Of a stretch of 30,398 nucleotides of DNA, positions 21,904 to 29,296 are shown one piece after another. The notes beneath the pieces were generated by a model that was not told where the DNA came from, did not search any database, and worked only from the letters and a program-made list of their open reading frames with translations. Each line of letters begins with the position of its first letter. Positions within the stretch are counted from its first letter, which is position 1. The position numbers and the translations under genes are program-made. Source of the stretch: a virus; IMG/VR virus record IMGVR_UViG_3300020191_000050, positions 1-30,398 of that record. One strand, given 5' to 3'.

Positions 21904-24407
21904 TGGCAGCATTATCATCTACACAGTCTGGTAACTTTAGTAGCTCTAGCACATGGGGTGGATCTACTCCTGCTGATGGAGATACTTTTACTATAAATGC
22001 TGGTCACCTTGTAACGGTCAATAGCGACTTGAGACCAACAAATGGTTATGGAGATGTTGTGTGTCATGGAAAGCTGTACATAACCAACAACGGCAAATTT
22101 AGATTGAATGGTCGTATAACTGTAAGAGCAAGTAGTAAAACCTCTTTTTTTACTGAGGGCGTAAGTACTTCGGGCGGAGCCTTTGTTATGGATTCTGGTA
22201 GCCGTCTTGAGATACGTGGAGATAATTCTGCTCAACATGGTATATGGAATGAGACAGAACGATATACTACCTTAGAATGTGTAGGCTCAGATAAAAACAG
22301 AAATACTACATTAACGGTTCAGCACGATTACAATTCTGATTACTTGAATGTAGCAAGCGCTGCTAACTTTGCAGAGGGAGATTGGATTACTGTATTTAAG
22401 AGAGATAGTGATTACATTGTATGTACAGATGAAGGTTTTTGGGTGCATGACATAGACACCGTTAATAACAGGATTTATTACAGACAGTTTGTAAGCCCTA
22501 CAGCAGAAGTTACAGGTTATAACTATTCTGATTTGTATGTAGACAACGCTAGGAAATTTAGGGTCGGATACAAGATAATATTTGGCACAGGTTCTAATAG
22601 AAACGTGAAAACTATAACCGCCATTGATCGTGGAGCTAACAAGATAACTTGTGATAGTAACGTATCTGGAAACCCAACTGGCGCAACAGTTTATCAGACT
22701 GGTAACGAAAAGATACAAGAGTCTGGTAACATGGTTAAGCGCATGGCAACTACGCTTAGTAATTTTACTAGCTCTGGCGGTAACGAGATTATTGTAGGAA
22801 ACGCCTCAGACATAAACGTTGGTGACGAAATTCTCATAGATGTTAACAATGATAATCAAACTAACTGGGATTACAACGCAAAGTATACAGTATCCGCAAA
22901 AGAGGGTAACTCTCTTACACTTTCTAGCAACCTAAGTTCAGATCATAAAGCTGGCAGTATTGTCACCATTGTTACCAGAGACTGTGAGATTCACGCTGTA
23001 GATACCAGTAGTAATACTAGACCTTTTATTTATATAGAGGCTTGGACTTCAAGTAATGGTTATGACCGAAGAGTGAGGTTTCAGAACGTACACTTTAAGG
23101 GTATTGGTCGTAACACTTCTAGTACTTTTTATGCAGGTGTATTTGTGTATGGATACACAGGTATTTACAGAGCTGGAGATTCTAGGCATCAATACGAAAG
23201 CCGTATAGATTCGTGCGTATATGATTCGCCAAATTATAGAAGTACTTATAGTAGTATATATCTTAGAGAGACTCATTATTTTGTTCTTAGAAATAATGTG
23301 TCATATAACAATGAAAGGGGGTATTGGATATACTCTAATAACTACGATTTAAAGATAACTAATAACTATGCTACACGAACTTATTACTCTGGTTTTTCAA
23401 TAGATTCTATATATAATCCGTATGCTCAAGTGGCGTACAACTACGCAACAAGAACAGATGACTACGGTATGCTTCTTAGTCAGAATAGAGAGTTATGTTC
23501 AGTTAGACACAATATATTCTTAAATAACGAAAATAGAGGCTTTTATATGTTTTATGCTATGTCAGCAGGAACCATTGTTGAGAGGCTTTATCAAGATGGA
23601 TATAGGTATCCGCCTCATAACAGTACGGTTGGTGGAGCCATTATATACTTAGACAGTCAAATACAGCCCAATAGGTGGGATGGATCTGCAGAAGATGGAA
23701 GCGGTCAAGTATATAGTAATTACATTTTAGCGTACACTACAGATAATAGAAATGAATATTGGAGAACTGGCGGATACTCAGGATTGGCTACTTATTTAGA
23801 TTGGGGATTTGAAGAGGGGAAAGTGGCTCAGACAGGCTCAGGTGGTATTCGAGTATGGGATGATACAGAAAAGTACTGGGATGTGCAGGTTGCTGGAGAC
23901 GATGCGTATAGTGGATGGTTTGAAACTGTATATGTGCCAGCAAATACTAAGGCTTTTGTGTCTTGTGACGTTCAGTGCGTAAGTGGCTTCACTGGTACTA
24001 GACCTGTACTATTTGCAAAGTCTAATAGAGGTGGCATTAAAATGGGTAGGTACGAGCCAGATTATACTGGAAATACAAGTACGCAAACAAGTACAAGTAC
24101 ATCTACAAAAAGAGCTGGATCATTAGGGTTTGTAGAGTCTGCTCGTTATTCTACAGCAAGTCATGGAGCTTGGGAAACAAAAACGTTAACCGTACAGGGT
24201 CAACCTATGGGTTACTATTTAATATGTGGTGTGTATTGTGACAATACTAACATACGTGAAGAAGGTTTCAAGATGAGAGATGTAAAAATTTATTTAGAGC
24301 AGAGTTATGGCGCACCAATAGGTGTAGTAAGACAACAAGAAACAGGCGTAGGGATACGTGCAAATGCAACCACACCTAAAAGACGTATAGGAGGTCGAAT
24401 TGGCTAA
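21903..24407 (+). CDS. G8-like / parallel beta-helix tail protein (possible glycan-active spike)
   Basis: This encodes an 834-residue protein. Residues about 15-90 (STWGGSTPADGDTFTINAGH, LVTVNSDL and VVCHGKLYI) fit the G8 domain pattern W-GG-x-P-x-x-GD-x-x-I-x-xG-x-V-x-V followed by GxL. Residues about 380-560 contain Asn-rich ladder segments (YFVLRNNVSYNNERGYWIYS, LKITNNYATRTYYSGFSI, VAYNYATRTDDYG, VRHNIFLNNENRGFY), the hallmark of a right-handed parallel beta-helix, as in pectate lyase-like tailspikes. The C-terminal 230 residues look like a beta-sandwich carbohydrate-binding region. Proteins combining G8 with a beta-helix include polysaccharide-active enzymes, so depolymerisation or binding of surface glycan is plausible; no catalytic residues can be named. 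It ends overlapping the second fibre by 8 nt. Confidence 0.75.
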   Translation: MAALSSTQSGNFSSSSTWGGSTPADGDTFTINAGHLVTVNSDLRPTNGYGDVVCHGKLYITNNGKFRLNGRITVRASSKTSFFTEGVSTSGGAFVMDSGSRLEIRGDNSAQHGIWNETERYTTLECVGSDKNRNTTLTVQHDYNSDYLNVASAANFAEGDWITVFKRDSDYIVCTDEGFWVHDIDTVNNRIYYRQFVSPTAEVTGYNYSDLYVDNARKFRVGYKIIFGTGSNRNVKTITAIDRGANKITCDSNVSGNPTGATVYQTGNEKIQESGNMVKRMATTLSNFTSSGGNEIIVGNASDINVGDEILIDVNNDNQTNWDYNAKYTVSAKEGNSLTLSSNLSSDHKAGSIVTIVTRDCEIHAVDTSSNTRPFIYIEAWTSSNGYDRRVRFQNVHFKGIGRNTSSTFYAGVFVYGYTGIYRAGDSRHQYESRIDSCVYDSPNYRSTYSSIYLRETHYFVLRNNVSYNNERGYWIYSNNYDLKITNNYATRTYYSGFSIDSIYNPYAQVAYNYATRTDDYGMLLSQNRELCSVRHNIFLNNENRGFYMFYAMSAGTIVERLYQDGYRYPPHNSTVGGAIIYLDSQIQPNRWDGSAEDGSGQVYSNYILAYTTDNRNEYWRTGGYSGLATYLDWGFEEGKVAQTGSGGIRVWDDTEKYWDVQVAGDDAYSGWFETVYVPANTKAFVSCDVQCVSGFTGTRPVLFAKSNRGGIKMGRYEPDYTGNTSTQTSTSTSTKRAGSLGFVESARYSTASHGAWETKTLTVQGQPMGYYLICGVYCDNTNIREEGFKMRDVKIYLEQSYGAPIGVVRQQETGVGIRANATTPKRRIGGRIG

Positions 24408-26664
24408 AGACGTAATCATAACCCCATTAGACGGTGACATTCAATTTAAGAACGCTTCTAGTGTAGAGGCTGGTCGTATAGAGCAGATTAATGATGATTT
24501 AGCCATTACTAACGCTGTTGGTGACGTTCTTATTGGGGATGGTTCTAGCGATTTGTATATAGGTGACGGGATTAATAGTGTAGACATTGTATTTGACGTA
24601 AACGGCTCAGTAAGAGGAGAGACGGGTATTACTCTTACTTTAGGTGCAAGCGGATCTACAACTGCTATTGCTGGGCTTAGTTCGTCTAGCGAAACAAACG
24701 CAGTAATGCGTAACACAACTACGGGAGCTTTAACATATAGAACGTTAGGATCTAACGCTTTTAATAGCACTGCATACTTAACCTCTTTTACAGAGACAGA
24801 CCCAACCGTACCAAGCCACGTTAAAAGTATTACATCGGGAGACATTTCTAATTGGGATACTGCTTATAACAACGGTTTAGCGGGTGTAAGTTTTGATACA
24901 GGTACGGGCGTTCTAAGTGTTTCAGGGCAAACGGGAGCGTATACCGCTGACTTAGATGGTAGATACTTAGAGGCGCACCCCGACACTTCTACCTTATCGG
25001 GAACGTATGGAAGCACCGCAGACGGAACTAAAATAGACCAAATTACTGTAGACTCAAACGGGCATATAACTGCAATAACTACGGGTAATACGGGAGACAT
25101 TCTTGGTGTAACAGCAGGTACAGGTTTAAGTGGCGGAGGTACTTCTGGAACGGTTACATTAAATGTATCTGGTCTAACAACAAGTCAATTTTCAGCTGCT
25201 ACACTCTTAACTTCAGCAGAAACTTTTTCGTCTTCGGATACGATATTAATGACCAGTGCTGCGATAGAAAGCTATGTGACTGGTTTTGGGTACACCACAA
25301 ACACAGGAGATATAACAGGTGTAACAGCAGGTAGTGGATTGACTGGTGGAGGTACGTCTGGTACAGTTACAGTTAGCCACGCAGATACAAGTAGTCAGGC
25401 TTCGGTAGATAACAGTGGTGGAACCGTTATTCAGGATGTAACTTTAGATACGTATGGTCACGTAACAGGATTAACCTCTTACAACTTAGATGGTCGGTAT
25501 TATACTGAGACAGAGATAGGTAACTTTTTTGGTGGCACTACCTCAATAAGTGGATATAATAAAGCTAATTGGGATACTTCTTATAACAATTCCTTAAGCG
25601 GTGTAAGTTTTGACACCGGAACGGGTGTTCTTTCCGTTAGCGCAATAGGTGGCGCATATACCGCAGATTTAGACGGGCGATACTTAGAGCTTTCAGGTGG
25701 AACACTGACGGGAACCCTTGATATTCCTAGCCAAATAAGACATTCAGGTAATACTAACTGCTATATGCAGTTTCATAACCAAGACCAATGGAGGGTTGTT
25801 ACAGGTGGGGTTGAAAGAATAGAAATATCAAACAGTGAGACTGTTATCAATGATGGTTCAAACGATTATAACTTCAGGGTAGAATCCAACAACAACGCCA
25901 ATATGCTTAAAGTAGATGGTGGAAATGATGCTGTTGGTATTGGTATAGACCCAAGTAGTGGAATTGGTTTGCACGTCTATCACGCTACGGCTGATGCACC
26001 ATTGAAAGTACAAAGCGGGGATACTTTTACGGGCATACAATTTACAGACCCTACTACTAGCAATTATTTATTTTATAAAGGCACTGAAAACCATTTCTAC
26101 TTCAATGGTTCAGGTGTTACGCTTGGCGTTGGTGTCAATTCTATTACAACCACAAATCTGTCTTTAGACGTAGAAAACAAAGTCAGGGCAAGTGGTATCA
26201 TGTTTGGAACTGATACTGCTGATGCCAATACCTTAGACGATTACGAAGAAGGTTCTTGGACACCTGTCTTTGGTTCTAGTTCTTCAAGTGTTGACTTGGT
26301 TTCCTATGATGCAGTAACATTTGGCAGATATATAAAAGTTGGTAATGTAGTACACTTGTGGGGTCGAATAAGAACAGACATTTTGGAATGGTCAGGGTCA
26401 TCAGGTTCAATACGAATAGAAGGCGTTCCTTTTACGGCTACTGACTTAATAAGTGGAGCAATTGCCTTTGCAGGAAGCGTTGGATACGCAACTAATTTTT
26501 CAGGAGAAGAACCACAAAAAATTTCAATGAATGGATCTGAACATATATATTTATATTACAACTCTAGTAGCACCGCTAACTCTGCTAACGTTCAAGTTTC
26601 AGACATGAACAGTGGTAGCAACGCTAATGACATGACATTCCAATTAACTTATAGAACAGGCTAA
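24400..26664 (+). CDS. Second repeat tail fibre, probable receptor-binding protein
   Basis: This encodes a 754-residue fibre starting at TTG 24400, supported by AGGAGG at 24389-24394, five nt upstream. The N-terminal 120 residues (VIITPLDGDIQFKNASSVEA onward) are a beta-rich anchoring region. Residues about 125-440 repeat modules found in the large fibre: TETDPTVPSHVKSI, a SFDTGTGVLSVS-x-x-GAYTADLDGRY module, and two copies of GDI-x-GVTAG-x-GL-GGGTSGTVT. The C-terminus from about residue 607 (LDDYEEGSWTPVF, then a V-x-FGRYIKVGNVVHLWGRI strand) is a typical fibre tip domain that probably contacts the receptor. Short DNA stretches are identical to the large fibre, suggesting exchange between the genes. 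Confidence 0.85.
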   Translation: MAKDVIITPLDGDIQFKNASSVEAGRIEQINDDLAITNAVGDVLIGDGSSDLYIGDGINSVDIVFDVNGSVRGETGITLTLGASGSTTAIAGLSSSSETNAVMRNTTTGALTYRTLGSNAFNSTAYLTSFTETDPTVPSHVKSITSGDISNWDTAYNNGLAGVSFDTGTGVLSVSGQTGAYTADLDGRYLEAHPDTSTLSGTYGSTADGTKIDQITVDSNGHITAITTGNTGDILGVTAGTGLSGGGTSGTVTLNVSGLTTSQFSAATLLTSAETFSSSDTILMTSAAIESYVTGFGYTTNTGDITGVTAGSGLTGGGTSGTVTVSHADTSSQASVDNSGGTVIQDVTLDTYGHVTGLTSYNLDGRYYTETEIGNFFGGTTSISGYNKANWDTSYNNSLSGVSFDTGTGVLSVSAIGGAYTADLDGRYLELSGGTLTGTLDIPSQIRHSGNTNCYMQFHNQDQWRVVTGGVERIEISNSETVINDGSNDYNFRVESNNNANMLKVDGGNDAVGIGIDPSSGIGLHVYHATADAPLKVQSGDTFTGIQFTDPTTSNYLFYKGTENHFYFNGSGVTLGVGVNSITTTNLSLDVENKVRASGIMFGTDTADANTLDDYEEGSWTPVFGSSSSSVDLVSYDAVTFGRYIKVGNVVHLWGRIRTDILEWSGSSGSIRIEGVPFTATDLISGAIAFAGSVGYATNFSGEEPQKISMNGSEHIYLYYNSSSTANSANVQVSDMNSGSNANDMTFQLTYRTG

Positions 26665-26665
26665 T

Positions 26666-26920
26666 ATGTTAGAAAAACAAGAATCTTACTCAAGTATTGA
26701 ACTCAAAGAGCATGGTCGAGTACAGCTCCGTAAAACTACAAAAATAATAGAAGACGGTAACGCACTATCTGAAAGCCATCACAGAGAGATGAGGTATCCA
26801 GATCAAGACATTACGGATCTGCCAGATAACATTCAGGCGGTTATTAACGCATACTGGACTCAAGACGTTAAAGACGCTTGGGCTGAATTTCAACAACAAG
26901 CAAACGATCTTGTCGATTAG
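26666..26920 (+). CDS. Small protein after the fibre genes, possible fibre assembly factor
   Basis: This is an 84-residue ORF beginning one nt after the second fibre's stop. The sequence begins with strands (YSSIELKEHGRVQLRKTTKI), has an ESHHREMRYPDQDITDLPD centre and ends in a helix (VKDAWAEFQQQAND). Small genes at this place in many phages encode fibre assembly chaperones or fibre-related proteins; here the similarity is to that general type only. It is probably expressed with the fibre, since no terminator intervenes. Confidence 0.55.
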   Translation: MLEKQESYSSIELKEHGRVQLRKTTKIIEDGNALSESHHREMRYPDQDITDLPDNIQAVINAYWTQDVKDAWAEFQQQANDLVD

Positions 26921-26936
26921 GCATAATTTTTGTATA

Positions 26937-26959
26937 TTAACGTATCGTTATAACGTTAA
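26937..26959. promoter_or_regulatory. Inverted repeat before the last plus-strand small genes
   Basis: TTAACGT (26937-26943) and ACGTTAA (26953-26959) form a 7-bp perfect inverted repeat with a 9-nt spacer, in an AT-rich 55-nt gap, ending 16 nt before the ATG at 26976. No T-run follows, so an operator is more likely than a terminator. Confidence 0.35.
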
Positions 26960-26975
26960 CTAAACTTAATTTACA

Positions 26976-27128
26976 ATGGAAGAAAGGCTCAAACAATTAG
27001 TACAACAACGAGACTCGTTATCAATGCAGCTTAGTGAAATCAGCCTCCTTATCAGAGGATACGAAGACACTATCAAGCAACAAAAAGAAGAGGCTGAAGA
27101 TGTACCAGAACAAGTCGAAGAAGTCTAA
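26976..27128 (+). CDS. Small coiled-coil protein
   Basis: This is a 50-residue ORF, MEERLKQLVQQRDSLSMQLS at the start and an acidic end (EEAEDVPEQVEEV). The heptad-like spacing of Leu and Ile (L5, L8, L15, L19, I22, L24, L25) predicts one long helix, probably a coiled coil. It has a clean ATG and stop and sits behind its own inverted repeat. Its last 29 nt overlap the next small ORF in another frame. Function is unknown. Confidence 0.5.
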   Translation: MEERLKQLVQQRDSLSMQLSEISLLIRGYEDTIKQQKEEAEDVPEQVEEV

Positions 27129-27213
27129 CGACCCCAACAAAAAGAAAAAGCCAAACGCCCAGAACGGAAGAATGGCTTTTATGAAAAAGACTGGTCGTAC
27201 TAAAAAAGGCTAG
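27100..27213 (+). CDS. Very small basic protein
   Basis: This is a 37-residue ORF overlapping the end of the coiled-coil gene by 29 nt. It is very basic, with KKSNDPNKKKKPNAQNGRM and an end of KKTGRTKKG, and probably disordered. Small Lys-rich phage proteins often bind nucleic acid or ribosomes, but nothing specific is recognised. It is the last plus-strand gene before the convergent terminator. Confidence 0.45.
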   Translation: MYQNKSKKSNDPNKKKKPNAQNGRMAFMKKTGRTKKG

Positions 27214-27238
27214 TTTATACCTTACCTGATATAAAACG

Positions 27239-27280
27239 TACCCGATTCTGGTTTTTTACGCTAGGTCGGGTATATTTATT
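27239..27280. terminator. Convergent, probably bidirectional terminator
   Basis: TACCCGA (27239-27245) and TCGGGTA (27266-27272) form a 7-bp stem with a 20-nt loop. It is followed by a T-rich TATTTATTTA on the plus strand and by CGTTTTAT on the minus strand. It lies exactly between the last plus-strand gene and the last minus-strand gene. The T-tracts are interrupted, so it may be moderate in strength. Confidence 0.55.
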
Positions 27281-27322
27281 TATACAACCAAACGTCATCT
27301 TAATGACCAATGGTTATGACTA

Positions 27323-27529
27323 TTAGTTAGTACCCATGGGTGGGAACTTGTCGTATCCCTTCAAGGAGGTGTAAGCGTCACCGTATCCTTTTATGTATCC
27401 CTTCTTGAAAATCTCTTCACTATTAACGGAGGAAATTTTTGCCTCAGGTCTAGGCATTTTATTCCCAGTTTGGTAACCGACCCAGAAGAAAGTAACCATG
27501 CTTGATAGGTAAACTAATATTTCGATCAT
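27323..27529 (-). CDS. Small membrane-anchored protein
   Basis: This encodes a 68-residue protein. Residues 2-20 (IEILVYLSSMVTFFWVGYQ) are one hydrophobic membrane segment or uncleaved signal anchor. The rest is polar with KKGYIKGYGDAYTSLKGYDK. The start ATG overlaps the stop of the DnaA-like gene (ATGA), so the two are translated together. It is the last gene of the minus-strand arm. A spanin or lysis accessory role is possible because of the membrane anchor, but the coupling to a DNA-binding protein could instead suggest membrane tethering of replication. No family was recognised. Confidence 0.55.
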   Translation of the reverse strand: MIEILVYLSSMVTFFWVGYQTGNKMPRPEAKISSVNSEEIFKKGYIKGYGDAYTSLKGYDKFPPMGTN

Positions 27530-27876
27530 AATTGTTGCACCCTCTCTAAAAACGCTTTCATATTTGACCTGTAACGAGCGTTCCCCTTATCGGCAATGGT
27601 TTTATATGCCTTAACTATCCGCATCGCTCTACTGTGATTTATGGGCATATTATGAGGTCTTGTAGATAACAGGTGGATAATGGTGCTATGATCCTTTCTG
27701 CCTAGCAATTCTGCTGTGTATTTAAAAGTATATCCCATATGTCTTAGTGCAATAGCACAAGTTTGTCGGGCATCTACAAGTTCCGATCTTCTGCTAGGGC
27801 TTTTTAGCTCTTTGGTTGTAATCCCAAAGTCACTACACACGCAGTCAATAATAAATTCGTGAGTTACGTTGTACAT
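27526..27876 (-). CDS. Free-standing DnaA domain IV-like DNA-binding protein
   Basis: This encodes a 116-residue protein. Residues about 10-70 carry the DnaA domain IV pattern: a helix (FIIDCVCSDFGITTKELKS), then RRSELVDARQTCAIALRHMG, then ELLGRKDHSTIIHLL. DHSTIIH corresponds to the DnaA signature DHTTVxHA, which contacts the DNA bases of the DnaA box, and the ARQ motif is also typical. The AAA+ ATPase domain of DnaA is absent, so this is a binding module only. It could recruit host DnaA or helicase to a phage origin, compete with host DnaA, or repress its own gene. Just upstream lie a 15-bp direct repeat, hairpins and a perfect DnaA box (28040-28048). A short possible leader ORF ends 2 nt before its ATG. 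Confidence 0.8.
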   Translation of the reverse strand: MYNVTHEFIIDCVCSDFGITTKELKSPSRRSELVDARQTCAIALRHMGYTFKYTAELLGRKDHSTIIHLLSTRPHNMPINHSRAMRIVKAYKTIADKGNARYRSNMKAFLERVQQL

Positions 27877-27877
27877 A

Positions 27878-27915
27878 TTTATTGTGCAGATTTAAGGGTT
27901 TTTATTGTGCAGATT
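27878..27915. repeat. 15-bp direct repeat upstream of the DnaA-like gene
   Basis: TTTATTGTGCAGATT occurs at 27878-27892 and again at 27901-27915, a centre spacing of 23 bp (about two helical turns). The core TGTGCAGAT resembles a degenerate DnaA box (TGTGNATAA). They lie 2 to 39 nt upstream of the DnaA-like start, fitting autoregulation or an origin iteron. Confidence 0.65.
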
Positions 27916-27926
27916 GTCTTTTTCAT
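27879..27926 (-). CDS. Possible 15-residue leader peptide
   Basis: The minus strand contains ATG at 27926 followed by 14 codons and TAA (MKKTICTIKTLKSAQ). An AAGGAT purine stretch lies about 7 nt upstream, and the stop is 2 nt before the DnaA-like ATG. It spans both copies of the direct repeat, so its sequence may be shaped by DNA binding instead of coding. Confidence 0.3.
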   Translation of the reverse strand: MKKTICTIKTLKSAQ

Positions 27927-27945
27927 TGTTCTATCCTTAGTTAAT

Positions 27946-27987
27946 AAAAAAAAATACCCCCCACTAAGCAGTCTAGCACTGGGGGGT
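27946..27987 (-). terminator. Strong minus-strand terminator after the lysis genes
   Basis: On the minus strand ACCCCCCA (from 27987-27980) pairs perfectly with TGGGGGGT (27963-27956) and is followed by nine T (27954-27946). It closes the endolysin-holin-116-residue gene operon and insulates the DnaA-like gene, which must then have its own promoter between here and 27876. Confidence 0.9.
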
Positions 27988-28000
27988 TGATGCTCGCTTA

Positions 28001-28032
28001 AAATGAGGAAGCGCTTCACTGAAACCTCATTT
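28001..28032. repeat. Long inverted repeat next to the DnaA box
   Basis: AAATGAGG (28001-28008) and CCTCATTT (28025-28032) are perfect inverted arms, and the loop starts with the palindrome AAGCGCTT. The structure lies 7 nt from the DnaA box and 13 nt before the strong terminator, so it may be an RNA 3'-end element or part of an origin. Confidence 0.5.
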
Positions 28033-28039
28033 AAAAGAC

Positions 28040-28048
28040 TGTGGATAA
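28040..28048 (+). promoter_or_regulatory. Perfect consensus DnaA box
   Basis: TGTGGATAA is the exact reverse complement of the E. coli consensus DnaA box TTATCCACA. It is located between the stop of the 116-residue gene and the hairpins, about 165 nt from the DnaA-like gene start. One 9-bp match can be chance in 30 kb, but its placement here is suggestive. Confidence 0.5.
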
Positions 28049-28051
28049 AAT

Positions 28052-28402
28052 CTACAAAAGGCTTCGTAGATAGTCAAGCATTTTTTTTGCTTGTAGACGA
28101 TTGTAGCTTCGTCTTCCCATTAGCCAATCGTTAAGGATTAGCACTTTTCTGGGTAGGTCTTTGGTTTTATAGTGCATTATAGCGTGTGCGTGTGGATCTA
28201 CCTGAACCTCACACCAAAATATCATGGCTTCCAGCTCTTCGTCTGATGGCTTACCATGACCCTTGGGTGAGAGTAGCTGATAGATACGCTCCTTGAATTT
28301 ATCTGACCACTCCAAGCCCATGTAGGAAGCCACGTGTCGTGAGAAATCCACGATGGTGTGCTCACTTGCTTTGACGGTCTCTTTGATTTCTTCAAGGGTC
28401 AT
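28052..28402 (-). CDS. Unknown protein of the lysis gene cluster
   Basis: This encodes a 116-residue soluble, mainly helical protein. It begins MTLEEIKETVKASEHTIVDF and contains HGKPSDEELEAMIFWCEVQV and a C-terminal helical part (RSYNRLQAKKMLDYLRSLL). His residues cluster in DPHAHAIMHYK at about residues 69-79. No family or membrane segment is recognised. Its start overlaps the holin gene stop (ATGA), so it is coupled to lysis gene expression; a lysis regulator is a guess only. It is the last gene before the strong minus-strand terminator. Confidence 0.6.
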   Translation of the reverse strand: MTLEEIKETVKASEHTIVDFSRHVASYMGLEWSDKFKERIYQLLSPKGHGKPSDEELEAMIFWCEVQVDPHAHAIMHYKTKDLPRKVLILNDWLMGRRSYNRLQAKKMLDYLRSLL

Positions 28403-28764
28403 TTTGCCTGTTGTTTAGGCTCTTTCTTAATGGTCTGAATCAAACCAATGATAGCCAATACTAAGGCTGATATAGCCTCGTACATGTCGGGTTGTACGGT
28501 AACTCCAATAGCACCAGCAATGGCGGTTACGCCCTGATACGTTGATGGTTCCTGTAATCGTTCTTTAAGCCATTTCCAAGTCATAGTAATAGGTCTTTTG
28601 TTAATAATAAATACGGTTAAATCAATGATAGGCACTATGCGCCACCTACTCAATACCTTTTTGGTTTTAGGCACAGGAGTCTCTTTTACACTTTTTAACA
28701 CACCCTGCGGAACGGATCTGTTATCTATAATGGTTGCCTTTACCTTTTTCCTACTAACTCCCAT
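28399..28764 (-). CDS. Holin (probable), with cytoplasmic N-terminal extension
   Basis: This encodes a 121-residue protein. Residues 61-121 (MTWKWLKERLQEPSTYQGVT, then AIAGAIGVTVQP, then YEAISALVLAIIGLIQTIKK) match the W-x-x-LKxRLxEPST-x-xG pattern with two membrane helices seen in a common phage holin type. The first 60 residues are basic, with one more hydrophobic patch (IVPIIDLTVFII). The ATG at 28764 has a GGGGGGTGG purine stretch just upstream; the internal ATG at 28584 would give a 61-residue holin alone. Two products are possible. The gene overlaps the endolysin gene by 25 nt and the next gene by 4 nt. Confidence 0.7.
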   Translation of the reverse strand: MGVSRKKVKATIIDNRSVPQGVLKSVKETPVPKTKKVLSRWRIVPIIDLTVFIINKRPITMTWKWLKERLQEPSTYQGVTAIAGAIGVTVQPDMYEAISALVLAIIGLIQTIKKEPKQQAK

Positions 28765-29156
28765 GAACCACCCCCCTTTGATAAAAATTCCAGCTTCTCT
28801 TTACCTTTGTGGTCGCAATGTATAAAGTTTTTATCTGGATAATAACATATACGCATGTAATCAGAAGCCCTGAGTTCGTCTAGTAACAACTCAATGTTCT
28901 CACACGTGTAATCTACTGCACCCATCCCTGCAAAAGTATGCTGACTCGTGCCATCTCTACCGCTTTTAATTTCCCATTCTACGGAGCGATAACCTGAGTT
29001 GCCAGACACTTGTATAGGTATACCCATTTCGTGGCGTATCTGGTTAATTATGGGCTTATGGTAACGCTCTATCTTATCAACCACGTGAACAGGAACGGTG
29101 GTCATAACTCGATCCACTAAGAATTCTTTAATGCTAAAATAATCGTAGTAATGCAT
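28740..29156 (-). CDS. Endolysin, peptidase M15-like (L-alanyl-D-glutamate or D-Ala-D-Ala type)
   Basis: This encodes a 138-residue zinc peptidase that cuts the peptide stem of peptidoglycan at lysis. SGYRS at residues 54-58, SQHTFAGMGAVD at 71-82 and FIHCDHKG at 111-118 carry the family's zinc ligands: His73, Asp82 and His113. The spacing between His73 and Asp82 is two residues longer than the usual SxHxxGxAxD, a variant I believe exists in phage members. The start is placed at ATG 29156; a GTG 17 codons upstream is in frame but adds sequence unlike the family. No signal peptide is seen, so export needs a holin, and the holin gene follows with a 25-nt overlap. Confidence 0.82.
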   Translation of the reverse strand: MHYYDYFSIKEFLVDRVMTTVPVHVVDKIERYHKPIINQIRHEMGIPIQVSGNSGYRSVEWEIKSGRDGTSQHTFAGMGAVDYTCENIELLLDELRASDYMRICYYPDKNFIHCDHKGKEKLEFLSKGGGSWELVGKR

Positions 29157-29261
29157 GATATTTACGACATTAGTTAATATTTGAGCAGTTAACGTATGAA
29201 AAATCACTCACAGTATCAATACCTATAAAACGTCAAGTATTTTGCGCAAGATACTAGACAT

Positions 29262-29296
29262 AAAAAAAGGGGAATTGCTCGCACAAAACCCCTCTT
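29262..29296 (-). terminator. Minus-strand terminator after the ssDNA-binding gene
   Basis: On the minus strand AAGAGGGG (29296-29289) pairs with CCCCTTTT beginning at 29272, with one G-U pair, and the T-run continues to 29262. It ends the helicase/ssDNA-binding transcript and separates replication from lysis genes. Confidence 0.75.

Noticed and set aside
21369-24407. Diversity-generating retroelement target in the fibre or beta-helix gene
   Set aside because: No reverse transcriptase or template repeat was seen in the window, and no adenine-biased variable segment could be paired with a copy.
29157-29207. Longer endolysin start at GTG 29207
   Set aside because: The added 17 residues do not resemble the family N-terminus, while MHYYDYFSIKEF at 29156 does.
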